A DNA stretch of 64,000 bases, from the NCBI RefSeq assembly GCF_900143185.1, contig NZ_FSRQ01000001.1:1364001-1428000 (forward strand), given 5' to 3'. The stretch comes from Chryseobacterium scophthalmum (GTDB lineage: Bacteria; Bacteroidota; Bacteroidia; Flavobacteriales; Weeksellaceae). Made by a program: the position numbers and the translations under genes. This document shows positions 18,082 through 26,104 of this stretch, piece after piece. Within the stretch, counting starts at the first letter, position 1, and every line of letters begins with the position of its first letter. The notes below the pieces were generated by a model. That model ran no database searches. It was not told the origin of the DNA and saw only the letters and a list, made by a program, of their open reading frames with translations.

Positions 18082-20613
18082 TTATTTTTGTGTCGACCTG
18101 TATGTTTCCACCAATCTCACAAACTCCGCTCTGTAGCCCTCATCATCTTTGCCTCTTCCTTTTTTAGCAAGATTTTCTATTTCTTTTAAATCTTTATTCT
18201 TGATTAAAGCAGAATTTCTTAAAACCAATCCGAACCAAGCCACAGATGAAGCAAATTTAAAGTCATTGCTTGAAGATGAAAAAGGTTGATTTGTGTTTTT
18301 AACAACCTGAATAATTTCAGAACTTGTATCGCCATCAGGTTTTTTATATCTGAATTTTACCGTTGCCAATTCATCATTAAAATTTTCATCATTTGTGTTT
18401 TTCGTATATTTTAAATCATTTTCTTTTGGCAAAAATTCAGAATTCACATCATTCGGAATGACTTCGTATAAAGCGGTAACAGTATGACCGCTTCCCAATT
18501 CTCCTGCATCAATTTTATCGTTGGTAAAATCTTCATTTTTCAATTTTCGGTTTTCGTAACCAATTAGGCGATATGATTTTACGTATTTCGGATTAAATTC
18601 AATCTGAATTTTTACATCTTTAGCAATCGCATACATATTTCCGGCAAACTCCTTTCCTAAAAATTTATTAGCTTCCTGAAGATTATCGATGTAAGCATAA
18701 TTCCCGTTTCCTTTATTCGCTAAAGTTTCCATTCTGTTGTCTTTGAAATTGCCCATTCCGAAACCTAAACAGGTAAGAAAAACGCCTGATTTTCTTTTTT
18801 CTTCCACTAAAGTCTGAAGATCACCTGTTGAAGATGCTCCAACGTTAAAATCTCCGTCTGTAGCGATAATGACACGATTATTTCCATTTTTGATAAAGTT
18901 TTCCTGAGCCAATTTGTAAGCTAATTCAATTCCTTGTCCACCCGCTGTACTTCCGCCTGCCTGAAGTTTATCTAGGGCTTCAATGATTTTCCCTTTTTCT
19001 TTGGCTGAAGTTGGTGGTAAAACCATTCCGGCGCTTCCGGCGTAAACTACAATTCCTACTTTATCGGTTGGTCTTAACTGATCCAAAAGAAGTTTAAAAG
19101 AAGATTTCAATAGCGGTAATTTATTCGGTTCATTCATCGAACCTGAAACATCAATCAGAAAAACAAAATTTGAGTTGGGAAGTTTATCTGTTGGAATTTC
19201 TTTTCCCTGCAAACCGATTTTCAATAATTTATGTTTGTTATTCCAAGGAGAATCGTTGTATTCTGTATTAATAGAAAACGGCTCATTGTTTTTCGGTTGT
19301 GGATAATCATATTTAAAATAATTAATCATTTCCTCGATTCTTACTGCATTTTTATTTACATATTCTCCGTTGTTAATCATTCTTCTAATGTTGGAATACG
19401 CCGCTTTATCTATATCAATCGAAAACGTAGAAACTGATTGATTTTTCGTTAACTCAAACGGATTTTCTACAAAAGCATCATATTCTTCATTGTTTTGCTT
19501 CTGAATTTGTTTTGATGCATTGATGCTATCCTGAACTTTCTGCAGTTTTTCAAAAGCTATTCTTTCTTTACGAGAGAGTTTTTTAGTTTTAATAACAACA
19601 ACTCCATTTGATGCCTTACTTCCATACATTGATGTAGCAGCTGCGTCTTTTAAAACAGAAACACTTTCAATAGTGTTCGGATTTAAATTGCTAAAAGCTT
19701 TACTGTCTGAAATTTTCCCGTTGATAACATATAAAGGTTGATTATTTGTATTTAAACTGCTTATCCCTCTAATTATAAGTGGTTTTGAAGAACCTGGAAC
19801 TCCTAAATTTGGCATTATTTGAAGACCAGAAACTGTTCCGATTAAAGCTTGTGAAATATTATTATTCTGTTTAAACTCATTTCTGATATTATAATTTGGT
19901 GCAGAATTTTGATATTGAATACTATTATTTCCCATCGCAATTATTGGTGATGAATTTACATAACCCTGCGAACCGGATTTTTGATTGTTTACAATTTCTG
20001 TAGATGTTATTGAAGTAGCACTTGAAGTATAAGATTGTTTTTTTACAGCTCTATAACCGGTCACTACAACTTCTTCAATATTAGTTTCTTTATCATCATA
20101 ATTCAAAACTTCCTTATTATATTTTTTTACTTTATCTGCAACAAAAATACCTTCACTTACTTCTTCTCTGTAAACATATTTAATTCCTGATTCATGACTT
20201 TGAGAAGTTTCCAAAATATGATCTTTTGAAGATTTTGAAACTATATCTTCGTTTTTTTTCTGCTTTGGATTATTTAATGTGATTTCCTTTTCAATATTAG
20301 ATTTTACCGTACTATCAATCGCTTGAACATTAGAATTCACTTTAGGAGAAATCGTATTTTGAGCAATTGCAGGCTTATTTATTTCAGAAACATCATTTTT
20401 ATTGATGAAATAAAATGCTCCCAAACCAATAATTAAACTTGCAGCAATACCGTAAGGAAACCAGATTGGGATGATTTTCTTCTTATCTTCTTTTTTATCT
20501 AATTTTTCTTCAACTTGAGCCCAAACTTTATCAAAACTCGGAAAAGTTGCAGGTTCTTCCAAAGATTGAGAAGCCTCATTGAATTTTTTATCTATATCGT
20601 GATTATTTTCCAT
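18082..20613 (-). CDS. Anti-sigma-like membrane protein with SusC/RagA plug and VWA (YfbK-type) domains
   Basis: An 843-residue fusion. Residues 1-45 are a charged cytoplasmic-type segment (FPSFDKVWAQVEEKLDKK) as in anti-sigma factors; 46-68 form one membrane span (IPIWFPYGIAASLIIGLGAFYF). The periplasmic part has a plug module at about 180-345 with EVVVTGYR, LIIRGISS, QPLYVINGK and SVLKDAAATSMYG. A VWA domain follows from about 475, with MIDAS FLIDVSGSM (Asp near 486) and ATDGDFNVG, then a DUF3520-like C-terminus as in E. coli YfbK. The gene begins 11 bases after the ECF sigma gene, the usual place for an anti-sigma factor. There is no signal peptide: topology is N-in with the plug and VWA outside. 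Binding of the neighbouring barrel is an inference. Confidence 0.88.
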   Translation of the reverse strand: MENNHDIDKKFNEASQSLEEPATFPSFDKVWAQVEEKLDKKEDKKKIIPIWFPYGIAASLIIGLGAFYFINKNDVSEINKPAIAQNTISPKVNSNVQAIDSTVKSNIEKEITLNNPKQKKNEDIVSKSSKDHILETSQSHESGIKYVYREEVSEGIFVADKVKKYNKEVLNYDDKETNIEEVVVTGYRAVKKQSYTSSATSITSTEIVNNQKSGSQGYVNSSPIIAMGNNSIQYQNSAPNYNIRNEFKQNNNISQALIGTVSGLQIMPNLGVPGSSKPLIIRGISSLNTNNQPLYVINGKISDSKAFSNLNPNTIESVSVLKDAAATSMYGSKASNGVVVIKTKKLSRKERIAFEKLQKVQDSINASKQIQKQNNEEYDAFVENPFELTKNQSVSTFSIDIDKAAYSNIRRMINNGEYVNKNAVRIEEMINYFKYDYPQPKNNEPFSINTEYNDSPWNNKHKLLKIGLQGKEIPTDKLPNSNFVFLIDVSGSMNEPNKLPLLKSSFKLLLDQLRPTDKVGIVVYAGSAGMVLPPTSAKEKGKIIEALDKLQAGGSTAGGQGIELAYKLAQENFIKNGNNRVIIATDGDFNVGASSTGDLQTLVEEKRKSGVFLTCLGFGMGNFKDNRMETLANKGNGNYAYIDNLQEANKFLGKEFAGNMYAIAKDVKIQIEFNPKYVKSYRLIGYENRKLKNEDFTNDKIDAGELGSGHTVTALYEVIPNDVNSEFLPKENDLKYTKNTNDENFNDELATVKFRYKKPDGDTSSEIIQVVKNTNQPFSSSSNDFKFASSVAWFGLVLRNSALIKNKDLKEIENLAKKGRGKDDEGYRAEFVRLVETYRSTQK

Positions 20614-20624
20614 TGTGTAAAAGT

Positions 20625-21143
20625 TTAAATGTTGTGATTGACCAAAAGTTCCTGCAATTTTTTTCTTGCAAAATTCAGCTGAGATTTTGATGTTCCTTCG
20701 CTGATTGAAAGCATGGTTGCAATCTCTTTGTGTGGATAACCTTCAATGGCAAAAAGATTGAAAATCGCCCTACAGCCTTCAGGAAGAAAATTCAAAAGCT
20801 TCAAAATATCTTTCTCGAACGAAATACTGTCGGTTGGAGAACCTGTTGATTCTACAAAATCTTCTTCTAACGAAACATTCAAAGCTTTCATACTTCTCAG
20901 TTTCTGTAAACATTCATTCACTGCAATTTTTTTAGCCCATGCTTCAAAAATATCTGGGTTTTGTAATTGGTTCAGCTTTGTGAAAATTTTATAAAAAGTA
21001 TCCGCCAATACTTCTTGTATGTCTTCGTCGTTTTTCAGATAGCGTTTGCAGACTGTGTACAGCTTGCCCGCCATTTTTTCGTAAACTTTCCGCTGAGCAT
21101 TGCGGTCGTTTCGTTGGCATTCTATCAGTAATTCTTTTTCCAT
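20625..21143 (-). CDS. ECF-family RNA polymerase sigma factor
   Basis: A 172-residue sigma-70 family protein of the extracytoplasmic function type. Region 2 spans about 8-80 (AGKLYTVCKRYLKNDEDIQEVLADTFYKIF appears there, read as AGKLYTVCKRYL and DIQEVLADTFYKIF). Region 4 spans about 110-165 and holds the helix-turn-helix GYPHKEIATMLSISEGTSKSQL. It heads the operon with the plug/VWA protein, barrel and macroglobulin. A sequence upstream resembles an ECF promoter (AACC-N16-CATCTA), so it may control its own operon. The downstream membrane protein is the likely anti-sigma partner. Confidence 0.95.
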   Translation of the reverse strand: MEKELLIECQRNDRNAQRKVYEKMAGKLYTVCKRYLKNDEDIQEVLADTFYKIFTKLNQLQNPDIFEAWAKKIAVNECLQKLRSMKALNVSLEEDFVESTGSPTDSISFEKDILKLLNFLPEGCRAIFNLFAIEGYPHKEIATMLSISEGTSKSQLNFARKKLQELLVNHNI

Positions 21144-21163
21144 AGTCAGGCTTTATACTCTTA

Positions 21164-21189
21164 TAGATGCAGGAAACTTCGGGCAGGTT
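21164..21189 (-). promoter_or_regulatory. Candidate autoregulatory ECF promoter
   Basis: On the minus strand, AACC (complement of 21186-21189), 16 bases, then CATCTA (complement of 21164-21169), followed about 20 bases later by the sigma-gene ATG. ECF sigma factors typically recognise an AAC-containing -35 and a CGTC/GTCT-like -10 at this spacing. No mapped start site is available. Confidence 0.4.
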
Positions 21190-21523
21190 GGAAACATTGT
21201 AAACTTTTTTTAAAAATAAGGAAAGTTGTTGATAGTTTTTAGTTGACAGTTAAAAGGCTGAATCATTAAATATTTACAACCTTAATTTAAGTAGGACGGG
21301 CAAAATGTATCTGATACTCTAAAAATCCACCTGCTCTAATTCCCTAAAACTCTCCCACTCAATTTTAACCCTTTTTTAACATAAAATCTTGTAACATATC
21401 CTTAACATTGCAGACTATTAGAATATCAATTTAAAGCTGATAAAATTGTGCATGATTAAGACGAGAAATTTTAGTCGAAAACAATTTCAAAATCACCTTT
21501 AAAAACAAATAGATTCGTTACTT
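21190..21523. other. Intergenic region between divergent sigma and C1 peptidase genes
   Basis: About 330 A+T-rich bases hold the divergent leaders. I see no coding frame with sensible codon use, no repeat copy and no strong hairpin. The C1 peptidase promoter must lie here, but a convincing Bacteroidetes TTTG/TAnnTTTG pair was not found. Confidence 0.4.
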
Positions 21524-22726
21524 ATGAAAAACAAAAGATTTGCGTCACTACTTTTTGTTTTATGCGCAGGAAGTATGATGTTTGCTCAGGATGACCTGAT
21601 CAACAAGTTGAAAAACAATCAGTCTCAAAATGCCAATTTCCAATTTACTACGTTGAAAGATGTGGGAGCAACTTCGGTGAAAAACCAGGGTTCATCAGGA
21701 ACTTGTTGGAGCTATTCAGGAAACTCTTTTCTGGAGTCTGAAATGCAGAGGATGGGCAAAAAACCAGTTGATTTGGCTGAAATCTTTACTGCAAGAAATT
21801 CTTATCACGATAAAGCAAAATTATACGTGTTAAATGGCGGAGCAATCAGTTGGGGAGATGGAGGTGAGCTTCACGATGTTGTTAACATGTACAAAAAATA
21901 CGGAGCGGTTCCACAAGATGTTTATACAGGTTTGAAAGCCGGACAGTCTTTAAATAATTTTAAAGAAATGCAGGGCAAACTAAAGCCGGTTTTAGACAGC
22001 TTAGTTGAAGCGTCTTCAAAAGGAAAACTTTCGGACAACTGGATGGCTTCTGTAGATGCTATTTTAGATGAATATTTAGGAAAAGTACCTACGAATTTTA
22101 CCTACGAAGGGAAAAATTATACTCCAAAAACTTTTGCTAAAGAAGTGGTAGGAATTAATCCTGAAGATTATGTGGAGTTGTCTTCATACAAAGATTATCC
22201 TTATTACCAGAAATTTGTAGTTCCGATTCCTGATAACTGGAGCCATGATTCTGACTGGAATATTCCAATGAATGAATTGACTGCAATTATCGATAATGCT
22301 GTTAACAAAGGATACTCTGTAGGTTGGGCAACAGACGTTTCTGAGCCTTATTTTTCATACAAAAATGGAGTTGCTTACGTTCCAGATGTAGATCTTGATC
22401 AGATTACTCCGGAAGTAAAAAAAGATTTATTTACTCAGCCTAAAAAAGATAAAACCATTACTGAAGATATGCGTCAGAAAGCTTTAAACAATCTTTCTAC
22501 TACTGATGATCACGGAATGCACATCGTAGGTTTGGCAAAAGATCAGTCGGGTAAAGAATATTATATGGTGAAAAATTCTTGGGGTGTAACCAATGATTTT
22601 GATGGATATTTATATGTGACTAGACCATATGTTGAGTATAAATCAACTGCAATTTTGGTTCACAAAAATGCAATTCCTAAGAACATCAGAAAGCAATTGA
22701 AACCAAGCAAAAGCATTGGTTTGTAA
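21524..22726 (+). CDS. Secreted C1 family cysteine peptidase (bleomycin hydrolase/PepC-like)
   Basis: Papain-fold aminopeptidase-type enzyme of 400 residues with a signal peptide (LLFVLCAGSMMFAQ), unlike classic cytoplasmic PepC. The catalytic residues are visible: Cys61 in QGSSGTCWSYSG, His330 in DDHGMHIVG and Asn351 in VKNSWGV; the oxyanion Gln is in KNQGSSGTC. Between them lies the long insert usual for bleomycin hydrolases (about 130-290). It is transcribed alone, divergently from the ECF operon, and ends at a hairpin terminator at 22781-22810. It should act in the periplasm or outside the cell on peptides. Confidence 0.93.
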   Translation: MKNKRFASLLFVLCAGSMMFAQDDLINKLKNNQSQNANFQFTTLKDVGATSVKNQGSSGTCWSYSGNSFLESEMQRMGKKPVDLAEIFTARNSYHDKAKLYVLNGGAISWGDGGELHDVVNMYKKYGAVPQDVYTGLKAGQSLNNFKEMQGKLKPVLDSLVEASSKGKLSDNWMASVDAILDEYLGKVPTNFTYEGKNYTPKTFAKEVVGINPEDYVELSSYKDYPYYQKFVVPIPDNWSHDSDWNIPMNELTAIIDNAVNKGYSVGWATDVSEPYFSYKNGVAYVPDVDLDQITPEVKKDLFTQPKKDKTITEDMRQKALNNLSTTDDHGMHIVGLAKDQSGKEYYMVKNSWGVTNDFDGYLYVTRPYVEYKSTAILVHKNAIPKNIRKQLKPSKSIGL

Positions 22727-22780
22727 AAAATCATTATTGTCTACTAGGTGACAATTTTAGATATTTAAACTTGTTAATAG

Positions 22781-22810
22781 ACCGTCTGAATTTTTTCAGG
22801 CGGTTTTTTT
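22781..22810 (+). terminator. Terminator of the C1 peptidase gene
   Basis: ACCGTCTGAA and TTCAGGCGGT pair with one G-T wobble around a TTTT loop and are followed by a T run. It lies 55 bases past the stop codon. Confidence 0.8.
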
Positions 22811-22820
22811 AGTGCTGTTT

Positions 22821-22984
22821 TTAAACGCAAAGTCCGCAAAGGTATTTTTCTCGCATACTGCATATTTTTCGTTCTCAAAGGCACTTCGTTCAGCGAAGGC
22901 TTCCATTTCTTTGCTGAGTGAAACGCTTTTGCGAACGAAGAATATTTTCAATAATTAAAAAAATCTTTGCAGACTTTGCGTTAA
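22821..22984. repeat. 164-base element bounded by 20-base inverted repeats
   Basis: The left end (22821-22841, core CGCAAAGTCCGCAAAG) is an inverted copy of the right end (22965-22984, CTTTGCAGACTTTGCG). Inside are smaller inverted pieces such as CTTCGTTCAGCGAAG. There is no open frame of note. It looks like a non-autonomous palindromic element in the gap between convergent genes. Confidence 0.6.
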
Positions 22985-22997
22985 AATAAATTTTAAA

Positions 22998-23028
22998 AAA
23001 CCGCTTTCAAAAAAATTGAAAACGGTTT
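22998..23028 (-). terminator. Likely terminator of the Old Yellow Enzyme gene
   Basis: AAACCG-CTTTCAA and TTGAAAA-CGGTTT pair around an A-rich loop, with a T run on the minus strand. It is 140 bases beyond the stop codon of the gene at 23169-24230. Confidence 0.6.
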
Positions 23029-23168
23029 CTCTAAAAATTAAAAAAATTATAGGTAAAATTATGTATAAAATAAAAGTGAACTGCCCATTTTACTTCTCAG
23101 GTAATCGTAGAAAAAAGTTTAAATAATAAATTGACCACGAAGCAAACCTGCAATTCACTGTAAGTTTT

Positions 23169-24230
23169 TTAATAAAGCACTCCTAAACTAGAACCAGCAA
23201 AATCTGTAAGCTCTTCTACTCTGCCGTCTTTAATTTTCTTTGCCCATTGATAATCGCTCAACAAAGCACGTCCTACCGCAACCAGATCAAAATCTTCACG
23301 GTCAAGTCTTCTTACCAAATCTTTAAGGTCTGCTTTTTCTGAGCCTTCTCCTGCAAAAGCTGCCATAAAATCACCGTTTAATCCTACAGAACCAACTGTA
23401 ATTGTTGGTTGACCCGTAATTTTTTTAGCCCAACCTGCGAAGTTCAAATCTGAACCTTCAAATTCAGGTTCCCAAAAACGTCTTTGTGAACAATGGAAAA
23501 TATCTACTCCGGCTTCTTTTAATGGCAATAACCAATCTTCCATTTCGTTAGGATTTAAAGCTAATCTGCTTTTATAATCCTGCTGTTTCCACTGAGAAAG
23601 ACGGATAATAATGGTAAAATCCTCTCCTACTGCAGCTCGCATTGCTTTTACAACATCCACCGCAAATTTGCTTCTTTCTTTTAATGTTTTTCCTCCGTAT
23701 TCATCAGTTCTGGTATTAGTTACTTCCCAGAAAAACTGATCAATTAAATAACCATGAGCGCCATGAATTTCCAAAACATCAAATCCTAAATCTTTTGCCG
23801 ATTTTGCCGAAGCCGCAAACTGAGCAATTGTATCCTGAATATCTTCCAAGGTCATTGTAGAAGCTTTCTCCATATCCACTAAAGGATAATCTTCTAAACT
23901 TCTTGTATCACCAACATGCCAAATCTGTGGTCCCATTTTTCCTCCATTTTGATGAACTGCATCAATCACATTTTTCCAGCCGTTTAATGCTTCAGTTCCA
24001 TAAAAATCAGGGATATTTTGTAGATTTTTAGATCCGGGTCTGTTGATCACTGTTCCTTCAGAAAGGATCAACCCAACTTCCGAAGCAGCTCTTCTTGCAT
24101 AGTAATCTACTATTTGCTGAGTGGGAACTCCGTTATCAGATTGCGCTCTCGTCATCGGAGCCATTACTATTCTATTTTTTAGTTCTAAATTTTTGTATTG
24201 AAAAGGTTTAAACAATGATTCTGTACTCAT
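23169..24230 (-). CDS. Old Yellow Enzyme family NADH:flavin oxidoreductase (NemA-like)
   Basis: FMN-dependent ene-reductase, 353 residues, normal length. The barrel starts SLFKPFQYKNLELKNRIVMAPMTR. Further marks are GPQIWHVGDTRS, the active-site stretch LEIHGAHGYLIDQF, and near the end the FMN phosphate region TVGSVGL with DFDLVAVGRALLSDYQWAKK. Such enzymes reduce alpha/beta-unsaturated carbonyls, quinones or nitro compounds. It is divergent from an HxlR regulator with an N-terminal cysteine, with several GTAAC sites in the shared 269-base gap, which suggests induction by electrophiles or oxidants. Confidence 0.94.
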   Translation of the reverse strand: MSTESLFKPFQYKNLELKNRIVMAPMTRAQSDNGVPTQQIVDYYARRAASEVGLILSEGTVINRPGSKNLQNIPDFYGTEALNGWKNVIDAVHQNGGKMGPQIWHVGDTRSLEDYPLVDMEKASTMTLEDIQDTIAQFAASAKSAKDLGFDVLEIHGAHGYLIDQFFWEVTNTRTDEYGGKTLKERSKFAVDVVKAMRAAVGEDFTIIIRLSQWKQQDYKSRLALNPNEMEDWLLPLKEAGVDIFHCSQRRFWEPEFEGSDLNFAGWAKKITGQPTITVGSVGLNGDFMAAFAGEGSEKADLKDLVRRLDREDFDLVAVGRALLSDYQWAKKIKDGRVEELTDFAGSSLGVLY

Positions 24231-24253
24231 TTTTAAAGTATTTGTTTATAATT

Positions 24254-24350
24254 GTTACACAAAGTAACTAATAATAGTTTGTTTTTGTATCTTTCAATGA
24301 AAAAATAGTGGTAACTTCGCAGTAACTTACATTAGTAACCTGAAAGTAAC
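24254..24350. promoter_or_regulatory. Cluster of GTAAC sites, candidate HxlR operators
   Basis: A palindrome GTTAC-ACAAA-GTAAC (24254-24268) is followed by four more GTAAC copies starting at 24311, 24322, 24335 and 24346. The spacings of 11, 13 and 11 bases are near one helical turn. The sites lie between divergent OYE and HxlR genes. A second repeat, CACTTAAGTTATTTTAAA, occurs twice at about 24378 and 24420. Confidence 0.5.
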
Positions 24351-24499
24351 GTATAAGTTTAACCACAAAAGATTAAACACTTAAGTTATTTTAAATCTAA
24401 TAGGAATGTAAATAAAAGCACTTAAGTTATTTTAAAAATCAGAGATTTTTATTTTTATACATCTTAAGTTTTACTGATTTAAATTAATTGTATTCTGCT

Positions 24500-24889
24500 A
24501 TGAAACAAAACGAATTGATGCAATACAGCTGTCCTTTAGGCAAAGCAATGTCTGCATTGGGAAGCAAATGGAAACCGATTATCGTATTGGTTATTAAAGA
24601 CCGAAAACTACGTTTTGGAGAGCTTGCCGTGCGTATTAATGTTATTTCAAGAAAAGTTCTGACCGATCAATTAAAAGAAATGCAAACTGACGGATTAATC
24701 ATCCGTGAAGAATTTAAAGAACTTCCGCCAAGAGTAGAATATTCGTTGACAGAAAAGGGTTTAGCGCTTTTACCTATCCTATACCAACTGGAAGAATGGG
24801 AAACAAAATATCATGTTTATGACCCTGAAAAAGAGAAGGATTGTAAAATGCTTTTGGAAAAAAGGGAAAAGAAAAATGCTATTGTTTAA
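24500..24889 (+). CDS. HxlR family redox-type transcriptional regulator
   Basis: Winged-helix regulator of 129 residues, taken from the ATG at 24500 (an upstream TTG at 24488 would add four residues). The HxlR signature is clear: YSCPLGKAMSALGSKWKPIIV, then LRFGELAVRINVISRKVLTDQLKEM around the recognition helix (read as LRFGELAVRIN and VISRKVLTDQLKEM), then the wing REEFKELPPRVEYSLTEKG. The cysteine in SCPLGKA matches the redox-sensing Cys of YodB/HypR-type members. It is divergent from the Old Yellow Enzyme. Its 3' end overlaps the convergent lipoprotein gene by 11 bases. Confidence 0.93.
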   Translation: MKQNELMQYSCPLGKAMSALGSKWKPIIVLVIKDRKLRFGELAVRINVISRKVLTDQLKEMQTDGLIIREEFKELPPRVEYSLTEKGLALLPILYQLEEWETKYHVYDPEKEKDCKMLLEKREKKNAIV

Positions 24890-25220
24890 GCTTATTAAGT
24901 TTAATTTGAACACTTTCTGGATAACTTCCGTCAATATAACTCACATAACCATTCTGAATAATAGCTTTTGAGCCTGCTTTTGGAATGGAATCGATATATT
25001 TAAAATAAAGAGTATCATTCTTTAATTCATAATTTCCCGTGTAAACATTGTTATCTCTCATCATTCCTTTAGAAATAAATTCAAAACTTTTATCATCATA
25101 CATTTTCAAATATATCCAACCTAAAGGAGCTTCTCTGTCTGCTAGCAAAACTTCTTTTCTTTCATCTTTACAACTTATAATAATTAGTATAAGACAAAAA
25201 TATAAAAATCTGATTTTCAT
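24879..25220 (-). CDS. Small lipoprotein of unknown function
   Basis: A 113-residue protein from the ATG at 25218-25220. A longer frame reaches 25256, but the lipoprotein signal MKIRFLYFCLILIIISC, with Cys17 as the lipidated residue, fits the inner start. The mature part is short and beta-rich (GWIYLKMYDDKSFEFISKG, TGNYELKNDTLYFKYIDSI), a pattern often seen in small Flavobacteriia lipoproteins. It is probably co-transcribed with the methyltransferase upstream (28-base gap). I do not recognise a named family. Confidence 0.8.
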   Translation of the reverse strand: MKIRFLYFCLILIIISCKDERKEVLLADREAPLGWIYLKMYDDKSFEFISKGMMRDNNVYTGNYELKNDTLYFKYIDSIPKAGSKAIIQNGYVSYIDGSYPESVQIKLNKLKQ

Positions 25221-25248
25221 TGATTTTGAATTTAAATAATTTAACAAA

Positions 25249-26001
25249 TTAAACACCTCCCAACATCCTATTTCTTACTATTAGCATATTCGCAAACAGT
25301 GTAATCTTTTTATTCTCAGCAATTTCCAAATCTGCTTCCGAAATTGCTTTTTGCCATTGCTTTTTGCTTAAAAAATGAAAGGCTCCGATGTTGAAGAAAA
25401 CGAAGTTGGTAAAATCCCTGAACTGTTCTGAAATAACGATCAAACCATCATCTTTTAAAACTCTTTTAGCTTCTTTAAAGAATAAAACCCTTTGGTCGTG
25501 ATCCAAAATTTCGTGAAGTGCAGTTATGGCAAGAATTACATCTTGAGAACGATCATCAAAAGGCAATTGATGAGGTTTTATTTTTATTTCTTTAGGATTC
25601 GGAGGAAATATCTTTTTTGAAGTTTCAATTCCTTTTTCCTGTTCGTGACGATTTCCAAAAATATCACAAACTGTTAAATTTAAATTAGGATATTTTTCTT
25701 CCAGACTTTTAGACAAAGGATCAAAACTGGCATGAACCAAAACAACATTTTCAGTTTTATTCCAGTCTACAACTCCTTTTAAATTGTTTAATTCGTATAA
25801 GTCTGAATTGTCATACAAAATATAAGAAGCCACGAGTGAAGCAATAATGTTCAAAATAATAAGAATACTTAAAACTCTGAAAAACAAAATAAAATCATTC
25901 GAATTAATAAAAAACGACAACCCAAAAAGAACAATGGAAACAATGATTCCTAAAACTATTTTCTGGTAATTGAAGAGAACAACGAGTTTTGTGATTTTCA
26001 T
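25249..26001 (-). CDS. Membrane-anchored class I SAM-dependent methyltransferase
   Basis: About 250 residues from the ATG at 25999-26001 (a GTG at 26013 is the alternative). Two N-terminal membrane spans (IVLGIIVSIVLFGLSFF and VLSILIILNIIASLVASYIL) precede a Rossmann-type methyltransferase core. Motif I is replaced by a weaker VVLVHASFDPL; the acidic LTVCDIFGN and the later DVILAITALHEILDHDQ and LKDDGLIVISEQF motifs are typical of class I enzymes. The substrate is unknown. It lies between the lipoprotein and the E1 fusion gene, whose terminator (26056-26082) separates them. Confidence 0.8.
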   Translation of the reverse strand: MKITKLVVLFNYQKIVLGIIVSIVLFGLSFFINSNDFILFFRVLSILIILNIIASLVASYILYDNSDLYELNNLKGVVDWNKTENVVLVHASFDPLSKSLEEKYPNLNLTVCDIFGNRHEQEKGIETSKKIFPPNPKEIKIKPHQLPFDDRSQDVILAITALHEILDHDQRVLFFKEAKRVLKDDGLIVISEQFRDFTNFVFFNIGAFHFLSKKQWQKAISEADLEIAENKKITLFANMLIVRNRMLGGV

Positions 26002-26055
26002 CTGTATTTTCACTAAATTTTGATAGCGTTCAAATTTACATATTCTTCAACAAAA

Positions 26056-26082
26056 AAACCGCTTCCAAAAAGAAAGCGGTTT
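26056..26082 (-). terminator. Terminator of the E1 fusion gene
   Basis: AAACCGCTT and AAGCGGTTT flank a short loop. On the minus strand this is followed by a T run. It lies 22 bases past the stop codon at 26105. Confidence 0.8.
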
Positions 26083-26104
26083 CAAAATTTATCTAAAATC
26101 TCAA

